Source: Owenia fusiformis (taxonomy: Eukaryota; Annelida; Polychaeta; Sabellida; Oweniidae). Taken from it: 64,000 bases of DNA. The notes beneath the pieces are model-generated. The model was not told the origin of the DNA. It was given only the letters and a program-made list of their open reading frames with translations, and did not search any database. This document shows, piece after piece, positions 1 through 13,200 of this stretch. The DNA is taken from assembly GCA_903813345.2 (NCBI GenBank), contig CAIIXF020000008.1:34556867-34620866 (forward strand). Reading direction: 5' to 3'. The first letter of the stretch is position 1; each line of letters starts with the position of its first letter. The position numbers were made by a program, and so were the translations under genes.

Positions 1-59
1 GTGAACCATCTTGACTGAAATACAATCAAATATCAGGAAACTATGACATCTCTACTTAC

Positions 60-1025
60 TTCATCCATGTTTCTAAGTTCTTCCAACCAGCTGTATCATG
101 GAATATCTGACTGGCATTTGCACTGCCTCTCTGAAGTAAATAATAAACAAGGCATTAACATGCAAAATGTCACCACCTTACATTTGTTACAGATGCTGAC
201 ATGAAACGGAATTTTCAAAATTTACTGAAAATGAACTGAAATGGGGTATAATTATGATGTCCCAAGTTCCAACATAGGTGGACAAGCAAGCCATTCAAAA
301 TAAATCTTCATGTGCCTATTTTTATCAAAATATTTACGAAAAGCCTTAAAATCTTACCCTAGATCCAAACGGTGACCCAGAATTGAACATACGTGGCGAC
401 ACAGCTCCTGAAGATCTTGGGGACGATGATAACTTCTCGTAGAGTTTCTCAGCATCCTCTTGTTGTAGCACCTCTGTTAGAGGTTGACGCTCTAGGTTCG
501 TTTGAATTCCCTCCAGGATGGCATCACGGTTCTCTGCATAGACATCTGGACCTCCTTTTTTACAGAGTGCCCCCATGACCTCACCTGTGTACCACGAAAC
601 ATTATGGTTATTGACAGGTTCATGAAAATTCAATGAAATGATCTGATTAAAAAATATAAATGTATATTAGAATCATGAAATATGCCTAATTCTGTAAATA
701 TAGTGGTGTTAAACATACCTGCAGCAATTCTGACTCTAAATTCTTCATCGGCCAGTAGTTCCAATGCATGGTCTTGAATGACACCAGAAAAATCTGAATG
801 AAATAAATTCCTTGAATGATCAAGCAAACATTTTGAACCCATTAGTCCTCCATGCTTTGTTTCCCAAGGTAAACTTATGTCTGACACCATTTCAAGTAGT
901 CTGTTCTCAACTTCAGTTACAGAGGAGTCTGTGCAATCATTCAGATACGTTTGTAGACCGTTAATACCACGATCTCGCTCTATTTTCGCAGAGCTACAAA
1001 GATTTTGAAAGATTACTTCCGCCAT
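60..1025 (-). CDS. Helical-repeat (HEAT/ARM-like) protein, N-terminal part
   Basis: Three coding exons on the minus strand fit together: 1025-719, 584-358 and 130-60, with GT..AG borders and phases 1, 0 and 2. The gene continues beyond the left edge. The start is the ATG at 1025, giving MAEVIFQNLC. About 200 residues are visible. The first 140 or so look like paired amphipathic helices (for example LLEMVSDISLPWETKHGG, then ALELLADEEFRVRIAAGEVM), the pattern of HEAT/ARM solenoids. A Ser/Pro-rich linker (SSSPRSSGAVSP) follows, then a segment ending HDTAGWKNLETWMK. I do not recognise the family with certainty. An ARM/HEAT scaffold role is inferred from the helix pattern only. It is head-to-head with XRN2, 267 bp between start codons. 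Confidence 0.6.
141..201 (-). repeat. Dispersed SINE/MITE-like repeat, copy A
   Basis: Reverse-strand copy of a short repeat also found at 4053-4180, 5242-5373, 35455-35592 and 46716-46815. The shared core is GGTGACATTTTGCATGTAAA followed by TGCCTTG, preceded by a CATCTGTAACAAAT-like stretch. It lies in intron 2 of the HEAT-like gene. Confidence 0.6.
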
Positions 1026-1292
1026 TTTACAGGAAATGAACTCTAATTACGTCGCCAAACATCAGAAAGGATTTAAACATTGAAACAGATTGTTTGATAA
1101 AATTAAAACTTCATAAAATATACTTACAAGAAGATTGATAAAACCAAGGTGATTTCGCACTTTTGTTATCTTTCAGAGAACATAAAATGATAGATCGCCA
1201 GTTTATTATCACCCACATATTTTACCGGAAGTTGCACGTGCGCCATATTGGATCGAAACTTTTGTTTTGATTTTTTGTTTCACTTCTTTGCT
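1026..1292. promoter_or_regulatory. Divergent promoter between the HEAT-like gene and XRN2
   Basis: Only 267 bp separate the two opposite start codons, so both 5'UTRs and a shared promoter must lie here. I see no TATA box at a useful distance. The right half holds GCACGTGCGC (E-box/NRF1-like) next to GCCATATTGG, which has a YY1-like CCAT core. This is the usual make-up of TATA-less housekeeping bidirectional promoters. The motif assignments are by eye. Confidence 0.5.
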
Positions 1293-4200
1293 ATGGGAGT
1301 TCCAGCCTTTTTTAGATGGCTGAGTAAAAAGTATGCATCAATCGTCGTTCATTGTGTTGAGGAGAAGGTATGTTATACTTGAAATAATCTAATTCTCTGG
1401 TTAAAGTTGTTTTTCAAGCATATTAGTATTGCTTATTTTCTAAATATTTTTTTATCAAAAAAGGTGCCGGTATTTGTAGATAACTTCAAAAGTTCTTGAA
1501 CTGGCAAACGTTAGTGATTGGTTAGTTGAAAAATATAGAAATTTGATTGTTTTGTAAGGGTGCCTTCGGGAGCTATAGGGTAACAAGCCAGATACTTGAT
1601 ATGAAAGGAAGTGTTTGTTTGTTTATGTGTGCTAAATCCAATTCCCCATACAGAAACCCGGGTGCAGGAATTAAAATCAGGATCTTCAGCTCCAAAGTTT
1701 TATGCTCTACCACTCGAGCCAATAGCAGGGCTAGCTAGGTTGTAGTAGCAATTAGCTATGGAGGGTTTACTCACTTCGAGAGCCATGTTAGATTTTGAAA
1801 CTTATTGCTCTCCAACGGAGAAATGGGAATAGTGATATTGGAAACACGAATTAAGTTGATCAGCGGCTTACTTTTGTTCTCTTACTATGTCAACATCATT
1901 ATCATCCTTCAAGTATTGGAGCGCTTAAGGCGACACTATATCAAATAATAAGTACAAAAAATGACTGCCATATTTTTTTGATAAAGACACATGTTTTTAA
2001 AATCTGTTTACCTTGTATATGAATTGTGTATCTTGACTAATGAGCATGTCAAAGTTAACATCACACATAAACGCATTTTTCCAAACTATGAATTGGAGGT
2101 GCATGGATCCCCAAAGCTAGCATGAAGAGTGCGAAGTGAGGGTAATTTTTGAAAGTTTCAAGGAGTAGCCTTGCAACAGTCACACATTTGCAAGAGTCAA
2201 ATTTCCACAAATCATCTTACCTTTCTCAGGAACAACGAAGGAGCATGAAAATGTGCACTTCTTGCATTGTTAGAGTATAATAAACCTCAAACCATTGTAA
2301 ATTCCAAATATTTCATGTCCACATTTTGTTTGCCGGAACTACTTCTAGACTTCCTGATTAATCCTCATGCAAGTTTTGTGACTACACCAAGTGGCATGGA
2401 TTATCACTTGTATGTTTTATCTATTACAGTGTAATTATCATGATAGATACATGATAGAGGCTTTATGAATGATAAACAATGGAAACATGAATGAAGATAA
2501 CTCTGGACTAAAAAATAGTTCCAGGAAACAAAATGGTGGACATGAAATATTTAGAATTCACAATGGTTTGAGCTTTATTATACTCTAACAATGCAAGAAG
2601 TACACATTTTCGTGCTCCTTCGTTGTTCCTTGGTAAAGTAAGATGATTTGTGGAAATTTTAGACTCTTGCAAATGTGTGACTGTTGCAAGGCTACTCCTT
2701 GAAACTTTCAAAAATTAGCCTCACTTCGCACTCTTCATGCTAGCTTTGGGGATCCATGCACCTCCAATTCATAGTTTGGAAAAATGCGTTTATGTGTGAT
2801 GTTAACTTTGACATGTTTCATTAGTCAAGATACACAATTCATATACAAGGTAAACAGATTTTAAAAACATGTGTCTTTATCAAAAAAATATGGCAGTCTT
2901 CATGCTAGCTTTGGGGATCCATGCACCTCCAATTCATAGTTTGGAAAAATGCGTTTATGTGTGATGTTAACTTTGACATGTTTCATTAGTCAAGATACAC
3001 AATTCATATACAAGGTAAACAGATTTTAAAAACATGTGTCTTTATCAAAAAAATATGGCAGTCATTTTTTGTACTTTTTATTTAATATAGCGTCGCCTTA
3101 AGTACTTCCTTTTCGATCAAGACTTGTAATTCTTAGTCGAGTCAATGTTTTTTCTGCCAAATTCCAATATGGCGTTTTCTGCTCGGACATTTTTCGTAAA
3201 TCTCTGGAGGTTGTCTGATCCTAACTCATTCTCAAAATTAATTTAGTTTGTTGCTTATCTCGCTCCTAGCAAACCGCCATATTGGAAATGGGTCGAAAAA
3301 ACATTTACTCGATGAACAATTTACAAGTCTTGATCGAAAAAGAAGTATTTCAGTGCTCCAATAGTTGCACGGATTGATGATACTGATGTTCCAATTAGGG
3401 ACCAAAAGTGAGCGGCGGATCTCATTATTCATGTTTTAAAGGTCACTATTATTCAGCTGTCCAAGTGTGCCGTTGGAAAGCTATTATATCAAAATCCACA
3501 TAGCTTTCACAGGAAGTAATGGAGGATCATTACAACGTCCCCCCCTGATGGATGACACCCTATCTTAACCCTGCATATACACATTGGCAAATCCCACATC
3601 TAATGTTGCCAATATAATTATGTAATGATTCAAGGCTTCTCTTGGAAGCTGAAGTGTAACAAGTCATATACCGGACATGAAAGGTTGTGTCAATTTCAAT
3701 GCCTGTCTGTCTGAGCTATATTTAACTCTAGAGTTTTCTAGCCAACAAATGATCTGATGTTCTAAAGTTTAGTATTAACTCTCTAATCACTATAGTCCGT
3801 ATGTAGCAGATTTAGATCTAGCCTAAGCAGATCTAAGCAAAATGGCTTATGATTTCACATCCTAGACATGTTTTGCCTCGTGTGATGAAAATTTGTGAAA
3901 CCTTACTAATTGTCATGGGATAAATCAGTTACATCTATATGATGTCTTACCTCGGACCATGGAGCCCTCTATAAGATATCTATACTTCCCTTAGGATAGA
4001 CCCTATATCCAAAATCTTCCATAACATAACCCTCATTTATGTTACCTACAGAAGTGGTGTCAAGTTGTTATAGTCTCCAACTTTTTTGTTGATGGTGTTA
4101 GGCAGTCAGCATTTGGCAGTTAGTGTCTGTAGCAAATTGCAGGTGGTGACATTTTGCATGTTAATGCCTTGTTTTGTTATCACCACATAATGTACTATTA

Positions 4201-7200
4201 TCTTAAATTTTCCTCATATTGTATATTTGTAGCCCAAAGATTTGGGAGATGGGGAGAAGATGCCTGTGGACTCCAGTCAGCCTAATCCCAATGACATTGA
4301 GTTTGACAACCTCTACCTTGACATGAATGGCATCATCCACCCTTGCTGTCATCCAGAGGATAAGTAAGTCAAAAAATTATTGTCCCAAATCCGAATAGCC
4401 CTATTGTCTAAGACAAGGAATTAAAGAATCCTTAATAGCCAACTATAAACCTTATCTAGTAGAAAATGATTTCTTTTCTAGAATTTTACTATATTCTTTT
4501 GTTGCTCTTAAAGCTAGCTCGTTTCACTCTAAATTCTTTCTCAAAACTATTTATCATGCTCTAAAAATTTACTTGCACATTTTTACACTTAAATTTACCC
4601 TAGAATTTAACTTGGAAAGCATGCTTGAAAAGATTACTTCATATATCAGTGAATATTATCTTATTAAACTTAAATAAGAAATAAAAATAAAAAATATGGA
4701 TATTTCTAAAGTCAATCAATCAGTCTTATCTAATGTTATATGTACATGTGGTATTTTGTCATCATTATAGACCAGCACCCAAAAATGAGGATGAAATGAT
4801 GATTCTTATTTTTGAATACATCGACAGAATCTTCTCCATTGTCCGTCCACGTAAACTTCTCTATATGGCTATAGATGGTGTGGTAAGTACTTTATTTTGT
4901 CTTCATTTAAACTAGCTGATTTAGACATATATGTTCTAAGCAGGTGAAAATATACTCTTTGTACTCTTTAAGGTATCTTAAATATGCTTTGAATCAATAA
5001 GCCAATTTTTAAAAAATTTACCATTACGTCAACCGCAGCAATCCTTATATTCTGAAATTTTATATTTACGTCAGTGTATTTGGGAATTGATATATGCAAA
5101 GTTCTGTGACTCAATGTCAGTATCACCATGCAGATTCTGAATCAAGCCCAACCACTGCTATTGTATAATGGTGGTGTAGTTTTCTGTTTCAAGCTCCAAC
5201 GGCTCATCTGAGTTCTACCTGTGTTAGTTTTGTCTTTATGTCCGCCACAATAGGTGACATATTATTGTAGTTTCCAACTTTTTTTATGGTTGGCATTCTG
5301 GGGTTTTTTTAGCATTCGTTGTCTATACCAAATATCAGGTGGTGACATTTTGCATATAAATGTCTTGTTTGTTATATTTTAGGCCCCAAGGGCTAAGATG
5401 AACCAGCAAAGATCAAGAAGATTTAGAGCTTCAAAGGAATCAGCGTAAGTTTAAGACACGTCACTCAGTTGTAGTTATAACTAAAAAGTTGATCAACAGT
5501 ACTTGATTTCTTCATATATTGATTGTCTGCTAGAGGTCCCCATGTGATTATCCTAAAATGACTATCTTAACATTGAAATACTTTTATTTGCCCAAACGTG
5601 ATGTCGTTTACAATTGAATTTCTAGTTGATTGCACTCAAATTTCATTTTCCCTTGAAAATTGTTTCTAGTACAAGCTTCCTTGTGCATTGTTAAGTATTT
5701 TGTATTTCGTTTGTGTTTGATAATTGAAATACTTTAATTCTTCAAAAGTGATGTAATTTTACAATTATGTGTAAAATTATGCAATATTATGAGATGGTCC
5801 CTACTGAATTTATATAATGTTTATATACTGTATTTGTATTTCAGTGAGAAAGCAAGGGATATGACCAGAATTAGGGAGGAGATCTTGTCAAAGGGGGGTG
5901 AGGTTCTACCACAGAAACCTGCCTCAGAACACTTTGACAGCAATTGTATCACGCCCGTAAGTTGAATTTAACGCTGATTTGCTGCCATCCCAATTCATTT
6001 CTAACACACCCTGTAGCTTCTCAAGTCTATATGAATGAATGGTGCAAAACTGCCAAGACCCGTAAATGTCTTCTGATGTTAACTCCCACTTTTTGTAAAC
6101 CATAATTGGACAATATGCATGTATGAAGAACAAGCTTAGGGTGGTGGAACTGCAATGTTTACCCCAAAATTAAATTCTTTTGACTATTGTCTTTTGGTTT
6201 TTAGGCTTCAGACAGTTGTGCAGTATGATTTTATCACTCTGCTTGACAAAGAAATAATTCATTCTTGGTTTCATTATAGCAAAACTCTGTCTTGTTAATT
6301 AGTTAACATGTTTTTTTAGAAATTCTGTTGAAATCGCTATATTATGGTTGTTTATAATGTACTGATGAACTTGCAGGTGTGCAAGGTTTACTTTTTGAAA
6401 TTTTGTCATGTAGAAAGCAAGATAACTATTAATTAAGTTCACGTTTTTCAGGGTACGCCATTTATGTTCAAATTGGCTGACTGCCTAAGATATTACGTAC
6501 ACGACAGACTCAACAATGACCCTCGATGGAAAGTGTACATGTCAGATGACAGACTCAATTTCACAAGTTCATGTTTTTCAGGGCACACCATTTATGTTCA
6601 AGTTGGCTGACTGCCTAAGATATTACGTACACGACAGACTCAACAATGATCCTGGATGGAAAGATATCATGGTAAGAGAAGAAAACATTTTCCATATTTG
6701 AAATATATATCTTTATTTCAAAATGCTCTTTTGAGTTCAATATAGTGATGATTGTTAATGAAAGGTTATTCATAAAAAACATAGAGTTAATGTCATTTTA
6801 GGTGGGAGAGGTTAAGAATATCAGCATGTTTCTGCTGCTTGAAAGCATTGATTTTTTGTCAACTTTTATTCTGAAAAATGTTGCATGTATACCTAATCAT
6901 TGGATGCTGGTTTTATAAATAGATACTTGTTTTTCAGGTTGTTTTGTCCGATGCGAATGTCCCAGGAGAGGGTGAACACAAGATTATGGACTACATCAGG
7001 CGTCAACGTGCTCAGCCTGACCATGAACCTAATACCCACCATTGCCTCTGTGGAGCCGATGGTATGTAATCGTCTCATTGTGCCTATTCTTGCCAATCTT
7101 ACAAGCATTGTACAGTATGTGTCCTCCTAAGCTAGAGATCTTATAACTCATTGTCTTCTTTAGACTTTTGTTTTTTGGTTTCAAAATCCTTTGGTGTGAG

Positions 7201-10200
7201 CCCTTGAACTATGATTTACTTGTTTACATATCCCTGTTGATAACATTGGTTAAATCTGTACTCACAGCCTTTGCAGGGTTCATAGTAAAATTCCCATACT
7301 CTCAAACTTAATATTACATTTTGCTGTTCAGGAAGGCTAAAAGAAGAGACGATGTTGGATCTAACCAACCATAACCATGTGAAATGTGTGGTCAGATGAG
7401 GCATGCGTTACATGTACATATATAAAGCATTTGATTGACTTTTTCAGCTGACTTGATTATGTTGGGCCTTGCAACACATGAACCTTGGTTCACTATCATC
7501 AGAGAAGAGTTCAAGCCCAACCAACCTAAACCATGTGAAATGTGCGGGCAGATGGGACATGACTTAAAGGATTGTACAGGAAAAGCAAAGTCTAAAGAAG
7601 GAGAGGTTAGAACATAATTATTTATTATTACAATACAGCAGTTTTCTAAGTTCGTCTTTTGTGACTGAAAAATGTCAAAATATAGATTTCAACTAGCTGC
7701 ATTATAAGTTTACTTTTATGTTGTAAGATCACTGTACTTGGTTTGTTTATATACTTTCGATATATATAATATCTTCAAAATGTTAATTGTAATGTATATG
7801 AAAGAACTGAGTCCTATTGTAAAGTTTCGAAATTGCATGCATCAATGACACTAGTAGATCAAGTCTTTCTGGTGGTAGAATCGCGCAAACATTGTCTCGT
7901 CACATGCGATGGCTGGTTTCTGCTTGCCATCAACTGAACATTCTGGTGTAGGTGCGCCTTTATCAAAGATATACCTGAAACAGAACATAGTAATCAAAGC
8001 AAAATAAATTCCAGTAAGAGTGTGACCATAATGGTAAACCACACTTTCTCCATCTCTGTCCTTGTGATGATTCAGTGGAGAGATGCTATGTGTATCAGAA
8101 TGCATTGTGATATTTACTTTTAATTAAGCTCATTAACAGAATAATATTTATACAATAACTGAAAATCTGATTTAAAATAAAGGAAAGCCAAAAAGAGGAA
8201 AAACATACCTGATGTTGTATTGGCCGTCTTTGACATATTCTGGTCTATAGTTGTAGATAAACGCATCTTGCTCCCTGGTGACATTCAGGAATTTGTGCTG
8301 GCTTTTTCTCGCTACAAAAAATATTTTGCAGAATTATGAATTCTTATGTCTCCTTGACCTTTTCCTGTATATTTATTGTATATGCTAAGAGAGCATTCTA
8401 CCAAATGAGTTATTTTTTATAATTCAATATTATGTTGAAAATTAAATAAATGTACACTTCTATGATAATTTATTTATTTAATGATATTGCATTTCCATCT
8501 ACTAAGGTAGGTAGAGGGTAGAATAAGAAATCAGCCTTTTAAACTTATATAGCAGGACCACGTTAATAGTCATCTAAGAAATATTGTACCTTCATTTACG
8601 AAGAAGTTTGCCATATATTGGCCCACTTTTACTCCATCTATTGAGTGATCAACATTAAAAGATGGCGTCCAAGCAAAGTTGTTCTTCTCGGGGTGCCACT
8701 GTGTTCCGTAGAATGGATAATTGTAGGCTACAAATCAATTATATATAGCAATAGGTGTTTTATATAAGCTTAAATGGAACTTATGAATAAAAGTGTCTGA
8801 GAAATAAAAAAAAGTTGCTTCAAATTCAAAGGATTTCATTCAGTGGGTGTTGGGATCTTGCGATAAGTCAAGGCACAGAACATTTCACGACAGTCTTAAT
8901 AGATAGTAAACATGCTTGACCTCTCAACATTTCGTTGTCAGCAATATGCCATTTGGTGGCTAAGTGCTTATATTACAAAGAAAACTCTAATTTATAGAAC
9001 TAACCTTCCATTGTAGAAATGTACTCCTTTCCCTTGCGGTCCTTGTTTGTGGATATCACTCTATAGAAGGACTTCAGAGCAGGAGTCAGGTTGAAATTCT
9101 ATAAGAATATTATCATATATGGTCAATTTATTCCACTCAGAATTTTTCAAGATTTTGTCTGTGGTCATGTTCAGAATGTCACTGTGAAGAAGCAATGACA
9201 TGTTGTCATGGTTACTGCTTAAGTCCATTCCATTAGTCGATCCATCAACATTCCGAAATGAAAAACTGCCATTTGTCTTATCTAACACTCATATACATGT
9301 ACATTATGGGTGTCTGTTCTTGAAATTTTCACCATTGGTCACAGCTCCTACATTTTCAAAGTTGGAAATTTTGTGATTTCATGGTTTGAAAATGCCAGGG
9401 AATTCTATTATAAAGTTGTAGGAACTTTATAAATTACAAGAATACACAATACTGATTTATGATATCATAAAATTTAAGAAGAATACCTCGGGTGTCAGGC
9501 ACCAGTTGTGGAAATTAGGAGTTGTTTCCTCTTTGGTCAGAAATTTGAGAGTGGCGTCATCTATATTTCTATACAACCTGCTATCTCGAAAATCTGAAAT
9601 GTTTTGCAAGTGTAACAGTTTTTTGTACATCTTTTTGTTCGTAAATGTTTATAAGTGGAACACCCCCTACAACTTACTTTTTTTGTTTATCAGGATTTTT
9701 TGCTGAAACAAAATTATCAGACATATTTCTTTTAACCTAAAATTCCAAAATGTCACGTCATAATGAAAAAAATGTTCAACCATAGATGTTTTGAATGACC
9801 CACTAGCCAAAAATACAAAACGAAAATGTAATTTATAAAGGCCTTACCCTTTGACATATTGAGTGCAGACTTGATGTTCCAGGCATGACAAGGTATCAGG
9901 ACATCTCTACCAGGGGTCAGGGTTGATAGTAGTTCAAAGCCTTGGCATGTGCCCCAGATAGGGAAATAGTCACCCCTCTTATTGGCCTTGAAAATATGTA
10001 CATGTGACTTAGAAACCCAACTTCTATTTACTTTAGAAAGTTAAAATGCTTGATTGGAAATGATTTTCTATTAAATTCCAATCCTATTGGTGTGATATTA
10101 GTGAGTTCAAAATAAAATGTGGGGTCATATCAAGCCTTCTTTGACCCCCTCTCAAATTTGGATAGGGTGTATAAAGATTAGGATTTTTACCAAGTCTAAA

Positions 10201-13200
10201 ACACTTGAGATACCTGTAAATGTCCAATCAAACACTACTCAAAATTATGCGGTACCAACTACGACCGTTAATTTGAAAATCAAGGATTACGAGTCTCACA
10301 TTGCACCATTTTTCTTCAAACTTGTTCCATTCAAAGACTAACAAAAATGCCTTTCTGTTGGTACATTATACTGTTGTACAGAGTCCCTCATTTTAGCGGC
10401 GTTTGGGTCCCCAGCTGTGAGAAGTGTTACTCACAGCTGGGGACCCAATCGCGGCTAAAACGAGGGTCTGGGTACAATAAAGCAATGCATAAACAAAAAG
10501 GCAATTTTGTTGTCCTTTGAATGGAACAAGTTTGAAGAAAAACGGTGCAGTATGAGATTTACAATCCTTGATTTTCAAACACCTGGTAGGTCTAAAATTC
10601 AAATTAACGGTCTAAGTTGGTACCGTGTGAAAATATTCCCCTAGGGTTCATTAGTATGTAAAGAATATTGAAACTGGTGCAGAAAATCTATGTAAAGGTC
10701 AATATTCAGCCAACTCCATGTTATAGAGGATTACGAGCAGGTTTTGACAATGATTGAATTCGTCTTCCAATATCCTTTTGAACTTTTTGTAATTTTGCAA
10801 TATCACCATCTTGATAATTAATCATACAATTCATTTTTTATAAATTAGACCGTCATAAACTTTAAAGTACAGTAGTACTATTTTTGTAATAGGCTTTTTG
10901 TATATTAAGATACGCACCTCAATGGCAAGTTCATAAAAAAGTTTCCCTTCACAGGCGTATCCTGACTTTATCAAGCTGACATTCCCTCCAGGAAACAACA
11001 CCCTAGAATCAAAAAAGCTCAGGTCCAGTGCATTTCAATAACATGGTTACACCAATATTTAATGGACGTAAATGTTTGTATCTAAGAATGCTTCCGTTTT
11101 TTTTGGGTTGGTCTGAAATCTGAAAATTTGGGCCCAATTTCTTAAAGATAGGCCCAAGATTAAAAAATAACGCTGAGTAATACCAGTTTGTTACCAAATT
11201 GCCCAATTTACTGGAGAAACAGATTTTAGGTTCTAAATTTTTGTTGGCCTCAATTTTTTAGTTCCGAATCATGATGAATTTGTATGCAAAGTTCTCAGAA
11301 TTGACCTGTGGTGTAAACTTTTGTTCTGTCAGGCCCGTAGCCAGGGGGGTTCCATTCTGACTATTTTTTGAGTGATTTTTGGCCAAATTTGCCAAAGTGA
11401 ACCCCCCTAGAATTTTTTGGAAAAGTGAACCCCCCTTGGAAAATTCTGGCTCCGGGCCTGTCTGTTAATTGTTACTTACCCATTCAATGACTTAAAGAGA
11501 GTTTCATAGTACTCCTTGCATTCTCCTATCTTGATAGGAACCACCCGTGCCCCTGCCATCTCAAGGTACTGGATATATGTCAGAAGTATGAATGTCTCCC
11601 CCTTGTTACTTGAAGCTCCAGTTTGATTCACTGACTGTGAGAGGACCCCTAAAGAATATTTCAAGATACCAGATAGATTTTTTTTTAAATATGTTATTTT
11701 AAACACTGGCCATAAGAGTTCAAATATTAATATTTCTGATGCATACAAGAACAACATTTTGAAGATTTGATATCTGCATTACAAATAGATGTACAAATAG
11801 GTGGGCCAAAAAAGTATAATTTGCAAAATGTTCATGAACTGACAGGCCTGATGATCGCCAAGCTTATAGTTCTAATGCAATCCCGATTGAGTATAGGGTA
11901 TGGGAGATGTATAGGGTATAGGGTATGGGAGATGGTATGAAGGCACCCAATCTAAAGCTGGCAATTAAGACAGGTTGAAAGAAACTTAGCCAACATTTCA
12001 CTGATACTGCTATATCAGCAAGGCAACTAAGACTAAAAGCTATCATCAAAGAGGGTGGCGAACCAATTGTACTCCTCTTTTAGATCAAATATAATCCAAG
12101 TTGAAGGACTTGTTACATGTTTTAGTGTCTTGAAAAAAAGTGGTGTTTTTTGGCCCACCCTGTATAAATGTCTGTTTTCCATATTTTTGTTTACAAGTTT
12201 AAATGAACTTGTATATTTTACTTTAATGTTTAGTCATAGTGATCAACAATTAATCAAATATAATAAAAATAAGTAATAAATAAATAAGATATGATATAAA
12301 ACCTTACCTATAATGGGTCTGTAGTTCAACGATGCCTTTGTTGTCCCAAGGCAAAGGTAGCATATCTGGAGCACGATCAGCCATTTCATCTTGTATCCCC
12401 TTTTGCCACACTTAGTCAGTGTTGATTTCATCGTTGACTTCCTTATTAAAGACTTTCTTTTCACTAGTTTAGGTTAGACTGTTCTCATATGTCACCGATG
12501 AACTTATTCAGAAATGTTCTTTTTCTGACTTATCTATTGCTATTTGATGAACCATTTTATATTTAATTTAGATACCCTTATAAAAGTTACAACATTTAAT
12601 ATTACTAACTGTAATATTACTTTTGCTCAAGAATATTAAATAGACTTAATGCAGGAAGAAATTTTCTTGATTTTTCATGACTGAATATTCAAAGTTTAGT
12701 CAAAGTGGTATCACATTTGGAATCCACAAAAATAATTACAGTTAAAGTGGAAGTCTCAGTGGAACATCTTTGGTACCCCTAAGTGTTCCACTTGAGAGGT
12801 GTTCCATTTATTATAGGTTTATTTAGCATTGAGTATATTGGTCTTCTAGACCTTATAGAGGTGTTCTACTTCTAGGTTTATTTAACATTCAATCAGTTGA
12901 TCTTGGGACTCTGAAAAGTGTCCCACTTGTAAAGGTATTCCACTTTACAGGCTTCACTGTCTATGTGGTTTTAAAATTGTTTATGAACTTTGGGATTTTA
13001 TTTCTTCTGAAAATGTGATTTTTAGGTCATGTATAGAGCCCTTTTTGTTTTATTGAGGAAATAATTATTTCATTTATTTAATAAACTCCAAGTATTACAT
13101 TTTCCTAAGGCTGGCTTGTTTAGTTTAATATTATATACCTGCATATCCTACTGTCTGACAAGACATCTGGCATTTGACATTTGAGTCATCCCAGATAATC

